In this document: piece after piece, positions 13,711 to 20,465 of the stretch
Position numbering within the stretch: the stretch's first letter is position 1
How the letters are laid out: each line of letters opens with the position of its first letter
Assembly (NCBI GenBank): GCA_037445085.1
Contig: JBBILG010000019.1
Coordinates: 1 to 23,492, forward strand
Direction of reading: 5' to 3'
DNA length: 23,492 bases
From: JBBILG01 sp037445085
Lineage (GTDB): Bacteria > Pseudomonadota > Gammaproteobacteria > Burkholderiales > Methylophilaceae
The notes under the pieces: generated by a model
The model's input: the letters and a program-made list of their open reading frames with translations, nothing else
What the model was told of the DNA's origin: nothing
Database searches by the model: none
Translations under genes and position numbers: made by a program

Positions 13711-15321
13711 ATGAAGCAGACGCCAAGACAAGTAAGACAACCCGGACAGATGGAGATGCAGCCGCTGCTGCAATTGCTCAACGGCGGCCGTCTCGCGCAG
13801 GCGGAGGCGGGCGCCAGGCAGCTTCTCCAGCGTTATCCGCAGGACTTCGTCCTCTATAACGTGCTGGGCGTGGCGCAGGAAGGGCAGGGCAAATACACCG
13901 AGGCCGCCGGGACCTACCGCCAGGCGCTGAGCATCGAGCCGAGTGTTGCCGAAATCCACTTCAATCTGGGCGTGGTGCTGGCCAATCTTGGCCAGATCGA
14001 CGAAGCCATGGCCTGCTACCGCCGTGCCATCGCGCTCAATCCGCGCCTCGCCGTGGCGCATTTCAACCTGGGCCATGCGCTGCAGCAGCAGCACCGCTAC
14101 AGTGACGCCGCTGAAAGCTACCGCAAGACAGTGACCGTCGAGCCGGGCTTTCATGAAGCCCACGGCAACCTCGGCACGGTATTGCAGAAGCAGGGCCGGC
14201 TGGAAGATGCGGTGGCGAGCTACCGCCGCGCGCTGGCCATCTATGCCGACGCGCTGGGGCATTTCAACCTAGGCACGGCGCTGCGCGACCAGGGCAAGCA
14301 CGCCGAAGCGGGCGACTGCTACCTCAAGGCGCTGGCGCTCAACCCTCATTATGCCGACGCGCACAACAATCTGGGCGAGATCTTCCGCGACCAGGGGCGT
14401 ATGGACGATGCCATCAAGGGCTACCAGACCGCGCTCGCCATCAACCCGGATCACCCCAACGCCAACTACAACATGGGCGAGTTTCTGTATCTTGCCGGCA
14501 ACTACCGCGAGGCCAGGGAGTATTTCCAGCGTTCGCGCTTCGAGGATTGGCAGGAGCGGGTGCTGGCCTGTCTGTACCGCACCGGGCAGTACGACGAATT
14601 CCGCGACAGGCTGCATGCACTCGCCGCCACCGGCAAGCCTTCCACGCTACTCGCCGCGCTTTCCACCCACTACGCCACCAATTTCGGCGTGGCCAATCCG
14701 TATGGCCATTGCCCCGAGCCGATGGCGCTCGCCTATCACGGCCGCATCGACGAGCTGGCCGAGCCGGGCAGCCCGCTGCTGGCCGAACTGCTGCGCGACA
14801 TCAGCCACACCGCCATCGCCGAGCGCAAGCAGGGACGGCTCTATTACGGCATCCAGTCGGCCGGCAACCTGCTCAAGCGGCCGGAGCCATCCTTCCAGAG
14901 ACTGGCGGCGCTGATCCGCCAGCAAGTCCGCGAATACCGCGCGCATTATGCCGGCCTGGACTGCGGACTGATCCGCGACTTTCCCGAGGAGATCGAATTC
15001 AGCAGCTCCTGGTATCTGAAAATGACCAAGGGCGGCCACCTTACCTCGCACATCCACGAGGAAGGCTGGATCAGCGGCTGTGTCTACCTCAAGCTGCCCG
15101 CCAACAAGCAGGACGAAACCGAGGGCGCGTTCGCCATCAGCACCGACGGCGACGACTACCCGCGCCGGCACGACGGTTTTCCCAACCGCGTCATCGTGCA
15201 GCGGGTGGGTGACATCGTGCTGTTCCCCTCCTCGCTATTTCACCGCACCATCCCCTTCCATTCCGACGAGGAGCGGGTGTGCGTGGCGTTTGACGTCAAG
15301 CCGGCGCCGGGCGTCCGCTAA
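13711..15321 (+). CDS. TPR protein with C-terminal 2OG-Fe(II) oxygenase-like domain
   Basis: The product has 536 residues. Residues about 15-290 form roughly eight tetratricopeptide repeats with clear consensus positions (for example HFNLGVVLANLGQIDEAMACYRRAIALNP and AHNNLGEIFRDQGRMDDAIKGYQTALAINP cores). These serve protein-protein contact. The C-terminal 200 residues contain a double-stranded beta-helix oxygenase pattern: HLTSHIHEEGWISGCVYLKLP with H447 and H449, VGDIVLFPSSLFHRTIPF with H511, and R522 in ERVCVAFDV as the likely 2-oxoglutarate contact. This resembles the PF13759-type oxygenases. The frame extends to an ATG at 13612 inside the ars operator; ATG 13711, 10 bases after AGGG, is preferred, with 13678 as an alternative. 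No signal peptide is seen. The substrate is unknown; a protein or peptide hydroxylase is a guess. Confidence 0.85.
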   Translation: MKQTPRQVRQPGQMEMQPLLQLLNGGRLAQAEAGARQLLQRYPQDFVLYNVLGVAQEGQGKYTEAAGTYRQALSIEPSVAEIHFNLGVVLANLGQIDEAMACYRRAIALNPRLAVAHFNLGHALQQQHRYSDAAESYRKTVTVEPGFHEAHGNLGTVLQKQGRLEDAVASYRRALAIYADALGHFNLGTALRDQGKHAEAGDCYLKALALNPHYADAHNNLGEIFRDQGRMDDAIKGYQTALAINPDHPNANYNMGEFLYLAGNYREAREYFQRSRFEDWQERVLACLYRTGQYDEFRDRLHALAATGKPSTLLAALSTHYATNFGVANPYGHCPEPMALAYHGRIDELAEPGSPLLAELLRDISHTAIAERKQGRLYYGIQSAGNLLKRPEPSFQRLAALIRQQVREYRAHYAGLDCGLIRDFPEEIEFSSSWYLKMTKGGHLTSHIHEEGWISGCVYLKLPANKQDETEGAFAISTDGDDYPRRHDGFPNRVIVQRVGDIVLFPSSLFHRTIPFHSDEERVCVAFDVKPAPGVR

Positions 15322-16805
15322 AAATCCAGTTTCAGCACATCCAGTACGCGCGCGCGTACCCGCTTGAGCAGCGCGGCGTCGTCGATCAGCGAGCCGCAGT
15401 AGGAAGGTACCAGTTCGCGCAGGCGATCCCGCCAGCCGCCGCCGGGCAGGCGCCCGGCCAGACAGCGCTCGATCACCTGGATCATCGCCGCGGCCGACAC
15501 CGAGGCGCCGGGGGAAGCGCCGAGCAGCGCGGCCAGCGTGCCGTCCGCGGCGACGACGATTTCCGTGCCGAACTCGAGGCGGCCGCCTTTTTGCGCATCG
15601 CGCCTGATGATCTGCACGCGTTTGCCGGCATGGGCGAGCTGCCAGTCCTCCGCGCGGGCGTCAGGCACGAAACGGCGTAGCGCGGCCATGCGCCCGGCGT
15701 GGGTGCGGAAAGCCTCGCCCACCAGATAGCGGGTGAGGTCGAAGTGGTGCAGCCCGACCGCCAGTATGGCGCGCAGATTGTCCGGCCGCACCGAAGCGGG
15801 CAGGTCGAGGTAGCCGCCGTGACGCAGGAATTTGGTGGTGAAGCCGGCGAAAGGGCCGAACAGCAGCGCGCGCTGGCCATCGATGATGCGCGTGTCGAGA
15901 TGCGGCACCGACATTGGCGGCGCGCCCAGCGGTGCCTGGCCATAGACCTTGGCATGGTGCCGACCGACGAGTGCCGGGTTGCGGCACACCAGCCACTGCC
16001 CGCTTACCGGGAAGCCGCCGTAACCCCGGCCTTCAGGAATGCCGGATTTCTGCAGCAGCGGCAGCGCGCCGCCGCCGGTACCGAGGAAGACGAAGCCCGC
16101 ATCGACGTTCCGGTGCACGCCGTGCCGCCTGTCCCGTACCCCGACTTGCCAGCGCCCCGCGCTGTCCTGCCGCAGACGGTCGACCGCATGCGAGGTCAGC
16201 AGCTCGAATTGCGGCTGCTGACGCAAGGCTGCCACCAGATGGCGGGTGAGGGCACCGAAATCGACGTCGCTGCCATGCGCCACGCGGGTGGCGCCAAGCG
16301 GTTGCGTGACTGCGCGCCGCTCCATGACCAGCGGCACCCATGCGCGCAGCACGTCTGCATCGTCACTGAACTCCATGGCGGAGAACAGCGGATGCGCGCT
16401 GAGCAGGGCATGGCGCTGGCGCAGGAAGGCCACGTCCGCCTCGCCCCAGGCGAAGCTCAGGTGCGGCGTGCGGTGGATGAAGGCAGCGGGAGCGGGCAGG
16501 CGCGCCTCTTCGACGAGCGAGGCCCAGAGCTGCAGGGAAATCTCGAAGCCGGCGTTGATTTCCAGCGCCCGCCGGATGTCGAGGCTGCCGTCCGCCTGGC
16601 GCGGGGTGTAGTTCAGTTCGCAGTAGCCGGCGTGCCCCGTGCCGGCGTTGTTCCAGCCGCCGCTGCTTTCCAGGGCGACATCTTCCAGCGCCTCGACCAT
16701 GAGCATGCGCAGCCCGGGCGCAAGATGCGCCAGCAGCGTGCCCAGCGTGGCACTCATGATGCCGCCGCCGACCAGCAGGACGTCGGTGGTGATACGATCG
16801 GACAT
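15318..16805 (-). CDS. mqo: Malate:quinone oxidoreductase
   Basis: This 495-residue FAD enzyme oxidises malate to oxaloacetate at the membrane and passes electrons to quinone, a TCA-cycle step that can replace or accompany NAD-malate dehydrogenase. The N-terminal FAD site TTDVLLVGGGIMSATLGTLL (6-25), the VEALEDVALESSGGWNNAGTGHAGYCELNYTP segment and KVYGQAPLGAPPMSVPHLDTR later in the chain are family hallmarks. The frame extends to 16856, but the ATG at 16805 gives the usual MSDxxTTDVLLVGGG start. It has AAGGA 11 bases upstream, a long spacing. The TAG stop overlaps the TAA of the convergent TPR gene by three bases, with no terminator between them. Confidence 0.95.
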   Translation of the reverse strand: MSDRITTDVLLVGGGIMSATLGTLLAHLAPGLRMLMVEALEDVALESSGGWNNAGTGHAGYCELNYTPRQADGSLDIRRALEINAGFEISLQLWASLVEEARLPAPAAFIHRTPHLSFAWGEADVAFLRQRHALLSAHPLFSAMEFSDDADVLRAWVPLVMERRAVTQPLGATRVAHGSDVDFGALTRHLVAALRQQPQFELLTSHAVDRLRQDSAGRWQVGVRDRRHGVHRNVDAGFVFLGTGGGALPLLQKSGIPEGRGYGGFPVSGQWLVCRNPALVGRHHAKVYGQAPLGAPPMSVPHLDTRIIDGQRALLFGPFAGFTTKFLRHGGYLDLPASVRPDNLRAILAVGLHHFDLTRYLVGEAFRTHAGRMAALRRFVPDARAEDWQLAHAGKRVQIIRRDAQKGGRLEFGTEIVVAADGTLAALLGASPGASVSAAAMIQVIERCLAGRLPGGGWRDRLRELVPSYCGSLIDDAALLKRVRARVLDVLKLDF

Positions 16806-17026
16806 GCTCGCTGCCGTCCTTAGAACCCATTTCATTAGGGCGCTGCGCTTGCCCACCCGGGCTTGCGCGGTACTCGTTCCTCGCCGTACTGGCGTGTACT
16901 GTCCCGTCGCTGCGTTCCGGGCGCGCCCCCATTTGGCCGCGGCTTGCCAGCCTGCTGAAATAGGTTGCCCGAAACCTGATTAAGGGGGCACGCGGCCTCC
17001 TTGCTGGCTGCCGCGCTACGGCAATG
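16806..17026. other. 221-base gap between mqo and efp
   Basis: No gene is supported here. It has small hairpins, AGGTT/AACCT (16962-16966, 16973-16977) and TGCCG/CGGCA (17009-17013, 17019-17023), neither followed by a T-run. The stretch at about 16865-16965 has the look of a dispersed intergenic repeat, but no second copy is seen in the window. It must hold the mqo promoter and the end of the efp transcript, neither of which can be pinned down. Confidence 0.5.
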
Positions 17027-17584
17027 TTACTTCACGCGGTTCTTGTATTCGCCGGTGCGCGTGTCGATTTCGATCTTGTCGCCGGTGTCGCAGAACAGCG
17101 GCACCATCAGCTCGAAGCCGGTGGCGATCCTGGCCGGCTTCATCACCTTGCCGGAAGTGTCGCCCTTGACGGCGGGTTCGGTGTAAGTGATTTCGCGCAC
17201 CACCGAGTTCGGCAGTTCCACGGAAATCGCCTTGCCGTTGTAGAACACCACTTCGCAGGCCATGCCGTCTTCCAGATAATTGAGCGCATCGCCCATGTTC
17301 TCGGCCTCGACTTCATACTGGTTGTAGTCGGCGTCCATGAACACGTACATGGGGTCGGCGAAGTAGGAGTAGGTGACTTCCCTGCGGTCGAGGACGACCA
17401 CTTCGAACTTGTCGTCGGCGCGGTACGCGGTTTCGGACGGCGCGTCGGTGAGCAGGTTCTTGAGCTTCATCTTGACCACGGCCGCATTGCGGCCGGACTT
17501 GTTGTATTCGGTCTTGAGCACCACCAGCGGGTCCTTGCCCGCCATGATCACGTTGCCGATGCGGAGTTCCTGAGCTGTTTTCAT
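17027..17584 (-). CDS. efp: Elongation factor P (arginine-32 type)
   Basis: This 185-residue translation factor binds between the P and E sites of the ribosome and relieves stalling at consecutive prolines. The three-domain plan is intact: an N-terminal KOW-like domain and two OB domains ending in GDKIEIDTRTGEYKNRVK. The loop that reaches the peptidyl-transferase centre carries R32 (NKSGRNAA, 28-35) where the E. coli type has a lysine. Arg32 forms are activated by rhamnosylation by EarP, encoded just upstream. There are 37 bases between earP and efp, with a TATAAT box at 17626-17621, so efp probably also has its own promoter. Confidence 0.97.
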   Translation of the reverse strand: MKTAQELRIGNVIMAGKDPLVVLKTEYNKSGRNAAVVKMKLKNLLTDAPSETAYRADDKFEVVVLDRREVTYSYFADPMYVFMDADYNQYEVEAENMGDALNYLEDGMACEVVFYNGKAISVELPNSVVREITYTEPAVKGDTSGKVMKPARIATGFELMVPLFCDTGDKIEIDTRTGEYKNRVK

Positions 17585-17620
17585 CTGAATGTCCTGCGGT
17601 GTGCGGGTAAAAAGCGGCGC

Positions 17621-17626
17621 ATTATA
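17621..17626 (-). promoter_or_regulatory. -10 box of an efp promoter overlapping the earP stop
   Basis: On the minus strand TATAAT (17626-17621) is a perfect -10 consensus 37 bases before the efp ATG and overlaps the earP TAA stop (17624-17622). The -35 candidate at the right distance (GGTGAT) is poor. This would let efp be made in excess of earP, which fits the need for far more EF-P than its modifying enzyme. Confidence 0.55.
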
Positions 17627-18752
17627 CTCGATTTTTGCAGAAAATCACCAGCTTAGATGCGAGGTCGGGCTGCTGTTGCAGGGCCTGCGCCCAGGTTGCG
17701 GCGTGGGCTTGCAGCGCCTCGCGGTGGTGCCAGGCCGCCTGCCAGTCCGGCGCGCCGCCGCCGTTCCAGGCGGCGTGCAGGGCGCGCAGCCCTGCCGCGG
17801 CCCCTCTGTCCAGCCCGGCGCAGTAGCGGTCGAGGAAGGCGTCCAGCTTGGCAAGATGGGCGCCCCCTTCCTGTACGTAGGCCTGCCAGAGCAGCGGTCG
17901 CGTCGCCCACTGGGCGCGCACGAAAGAATCCTCGCCGCGCACGCAGTTGAAGGCGCACGCCCACAGCAGCAGGTCGTAGTCTTGCTGGCGCAGGAAAGGC
18001 AGCACGTGCAGCGTCAGGTTGCCGCGCCGGCGCGTTTCTCCTGCAACGAACGCGCGGCCGCCGCACCAGGCCGCGGCCTGTGCCAGCGTTGCGTCTTCCG
18101 GCAACAGGCAGCGCACCGGCGCCGGCGAGCCTGCCCAGGCGTCCAGCAGGCCGGCCACCGGCGCATCGGCGTAGCAGAACAGCGACACCAGAATCTCCTG
18201 CGACTCCGGCGGCAAACCGAGCCGCGCACGCAGTGCCTGCGGCCGCCCCTGCCAGTCGTGCCGCCGCGCGCTCAGGTCGTGTTCGCGCAGCAGGCCGCCG
18301 GAGGTTTCGGTGAAGCCGGGAAAATAGAAATGCCTGACCAGCGGCAGGCCGGGATGCGGCGAGGCAAGGCCATGGCAGCCGTCGATCCAGGGCTCGGCGG
18401 ACAGGTATTCGAGGTTGATCCAGCACGGCGCGGGCCGGCGCGCCGCCATGGCGTGCAGGTAGCGCTGCGGCAGCGGGCAGCCGAACGCCTCGACCACCAC
18501 GTCGGCCGGCACGGCCGGCGGAAAGGGGTCGCGCCAGCGGCGGATATCCACCCCGGCCTGGCGCTGCGACGCTTCATCCGGATCGGTTTCCGGGCACAGC
18601 CTGCGCAGACTAGCGAGGTCGTCCAGCCACAGACGTACCGTCAAGCCGTGCTCCGCCACGAGCTGGCGTGCCAGTCGCCAGCACACGCCGATGTCGCCGT
18701 AGTTGTCGATCACCCGGCAGAAAATGTCCCAGCGCATGGGGCAGGCGCTCAC
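17622..18752 (-). CDS. earP: EF-P arginine rhamnosyltransferase
   Basis: This 376-residue GT-B-fold inverting glycosyltransferase moves rhamnose from dTDP-beta-L-rhamnose to Arg32 of EF-P. The N-terminal signature WDIFCRVIDNYGDIGVCWRLARQL holds the two conserved aspartates (D16 and D20 in this numbering), one of them the proposed catalytic base. CWINLEYLSAEPW and RHFYFPGFTETSGGLLRE in the middle are equally typical. The GTG at 18752 overlaps the greB stop (GTGA) and is taken as the start; an ATG five codons downstream (18737) is the alternative. Its position directly before an Arg32-type efp makes the assignment firm. No dTDP-rhamnose synthesis genes are in the window. Confidence 0.96.
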   Translation of the reverse strand: MSACPMRWDIFCRVIDNYGDIGVCWRLARQLVAEHGLTVRLWLDDLASLRRLCPETDPDEASQRQAGVDIRRWRDPFPPAVPADVVVEAFGCPLPQRYLHAMAARRPAPCWINLEYLSAEPWIDGCHGLASPHPGLPLVRHFYFPGFTETSGGLLREHDLSARRHDWQGRPQALRARLGLPPESQEILVSLFCYADAPVAGLLDAWAGSPAPVRCLLPEDATLAQAAAWCGGRAFVAGETRRRGNLTLHVLPFLRQQDYDLLLWACAFNCVRGEDSFVRAQWATRPLLWQAYVQEGGAHLAKLDAFLDRYCAGLDRGAAAGLRALHAAWNGGGAPDWQAAWHHREALQAHAATWAQALQQQPDLASKLVIFCKNRV

Positions 18753-19246
18753 GGCATTTCCGGCGGCCGGTAACGCACTTCCAGAATTTCGTATTCCTCC
18801 ACCCCGCCCGGGGTCTCCATGCGCACCGTGTCGCCTTCGCCCTTTTTCATCAAGGCGCGCGCCAGCGGCGAAATCCAGCTGATGTAGCCCGTGGAAGGGT
18901 CGATTTCATCCTGGCCGACGATGCGGTAGGTGCGTTCGCTGTCGTGGGTGACGGAATACAGCGTCACCCAGGCGCCGAAGTACACCTTGTCGAGATCTTG
19001 CTGCAACACCGGATCGACCACCTCGGCGGCTTCCATGCGCTTCATCAGGAACCTGAGGCGGGAATCGATTTGGCGTAGGCGCCGCTTGCCGTAGATGTAG
19101 TCGGCGTTCTCGCTGCGGTCGCCGTTGCTTGCCGCCCAGGCGACGTCGGCGACGACGCGTGGCCGCTCCACCCGGTAGAGCCGGTCGAATTCGGCCCTGA
19201 GGCGTGCATGGCCTTCCGGCGTGATGTAGTTTTTCTGCTCTGCCAT
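18749..19246 (-). CDS. greB: Transcript cleavage factor GreB
   Basis: The product is a 165-residue protein that enters the RNA polymerase secondary channel and stimulates cleavage of backtracked RNA. It consists of an N-terminal coiled coil (about residues 10-75) with the acidic tip in NGDRSENADYIYGKRRLRQIDSR, and a C-terminal FKBP-like domain ending in GDTVRMETPGGVEEYEILEVRY. The 'GDRSENADYxYxKxRLRxID' form separates GreB from GreA. It heads the greB-earP-efp run, with its stop overlapping the earP start. The ATG is 28 bases from the divergent glycerate kinase ATG. A TAAAAT sequence at 19261-19256 could be its -10 box. Confidence 0.95.
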   Translation of the reverse strand: MAEQKNYITPEGHARLRAEFDRLYRVERPRVVADVAWAASNGDRSENADYIYGKRRLRQIDSRLRFLMKRMEAAEVVDPVLQQDLDKVYFGAWVTLYSVTHDSERTYRIVGQDEIDPSTGYISWISPLARALMKKGEGDTVRMETPGGVEEYEILEVRYRPPEMP

Positions 19247-19274
19247 AATGGGGCAATTTTATCGCAGGCCATCC

Positions 19275-20441
19275 ATGAACGTACTCCTCGCCCCGGATTC
19301 CTTCAAGGGTACACTGAGCGCGCTGGAAGCCGCCCAGGCAATGGCGGCGGGCGTGCGACGCGTCTGCCCGGACGCGGCGGTGCGGCTGCTACTCATGGCC
19401 GATGGCGGCGAGGGCACGCTGGAAGCCGTGCTGGCCGCCTGTCCGGGGGAACTTTGTGACTGCGTGGTGAGCGGGCCGGATGGCACATCTCGCGCGGTCC
19501 GCTACGCCACGGCGCAGGTGGACGGGGCGAGGACGGCGATCATCGAGGTGGCGCGCGTGGTCGGTCCCGGCCTGCCGGCCGTTGCGTCCTGCCCGGTCGA
19601 GGCACGCAGCACGCGCGGGGTGGGTGAACTGCTGCTGCATGCCCTGGCTGCCGGCCACCGGCGCTTCCTGGTCGGGCTCGGTGGCAGCAGCACCAACGAT
19701 GGCGGTGCCGGCCTGCTGGCCGCGCTGGGCATGGTGCTGCGCGATGCGCAGGGCCGGCCGCTGGCGCCGACCCTGCAGGGCATGGCAGCGTTGGCCGGCC
19801 TGGATTTCGGCAGCCTGGAGCCGCGTCTCGCGCAGTGCGACATCAGGCTGCTGACGGACGTGCGCAACCCCTTGTGCGGCGCGCGGGGCGCGACTGCCGT
19901 CTACGGCCCGCAGAAGGGCGTGGCCCGCGCCGACGTGGCGGCCTTTGATGCGCGCCTCAAGCGTTATGCCGCGCTGGGTGACGCCTGGGTCGGTCGACCG
20001 GTGTCGCGGCGTGCCGGCGCCGGCGCTGCCGGCGGGCTGGGTTACGCCCTGCAGTTGCTCGGCGCGCGTCGCTGCTCCGGTGCGGAATATCTGTGCCGAC
20101 TGCTGGGGGTTGACAGGGCCCTGCGCGAGGCCGATCTTCTCATCACCGGCGAGGGCCGCGGCGACGCGCAGACCTTGCAGGGCAAGGCTCCGGCGGTGCT
20201 GGCTCGGCACGCCCGCGCCGCCGGCGTGCCGGCAGCGCTGATTGCCGGCAGCCTGGATGCGGCGGCCATGCCGGCGCTGGACCGGCTGTTCGCGCGCTGC
20301 CTGGCGCTGGACCGGATCGCCGGCCCGGCATGCGCGATACGGCAGCCGCAACGCAGCCTGGAACTGGCATGCCGGCATCTGCTGCGGTACCTGCTGCAGG
20401 CGGGCAGCGCCGGCAGGCGGCAAACCGGGACGGTCGCGTAG
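19275..20441 (+). CDS. Glycerate kinase (GarK/GlxK family)
   Basis: This 388-residue cytosolic kinase phosphorylates D-glycerate, most members of this family giving 2-phosphoglycerate, and feeds the product of glyoxylate or glucarate breakdown into lower glycolysis. The family blocks are clear: LLAPDSFKGTLSALEAAQAM at residues 4-23, MADGGEGTLEAV, VGLGGSSTNDGGAGLLAALG near residue 135, and LLITGEGRGDAQTLQGKAP near 300. The second glycine in GEGRGDAQT stands where Leu, Met or Phe is more usual, probably harmless. The ATG at 19275 has AGG about 6 bases upstream and gives the standard MNVLLAPDSFKG start. It precedes the nuclease/helicase genes by 24 bases; a functional link is not expected. Confidence 0.94.
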   Translation: MNVLLAPDSFKGTLSALEAAQAMAAGVRRVCPDAAVRLLLMADGGEGTLEAVLAACPGELCDCVVSGPDGTSRAVRYATAQVDGARTAIIEVARVVGPGLPAVASCPVEARSTRGVGELLLHALAAGHRRFLVGLGGSSTNDGGAGLLAALGMVLRDAQGRPLAPTLQGMAALAGLDFGSLEPRLAQCDIRLLTDVRNPLCGARGATAVYGPQKGVARADVAAFDARLKRYAALGDAWVGRPVSRRAGAGAAGGLGYALQLLGARRCSGAEYLCRLLGVDRALREADLLITGEGRGDAQTLQGKAPAVLARHARAAGVPAALIAGSLDAAAMPALDRLFARCLALDRIAGPACAIRQPQRSLELACRHLLRYLLQAGSAGRRQTGTVA

Positions 20442-20454
20442 CCGTCGACCATAC

Positions 20455-20460
20455 AGGAGG
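20455..20460 (+). promoter_or_regulatory. Strong ribosome site that fixes a TTG start
   Basis: AGGAGG at 20455-20460 is a full Shine-Dalgarno match, 5 bases before TTG at 20466. No ATG or GTG is in frame nearby at usable spacing, so the nuclease gene very likely starts with TTG. Confidence 0.8.
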
Positions 20461-20465
20461 ATCCA

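Noticed and set aside
15699..16823. A 374-codon plus-strand open frame opposite mqo.
   Set aside because: Shadow of mqo, whose FAD site and family segments are complete on the minus strand.
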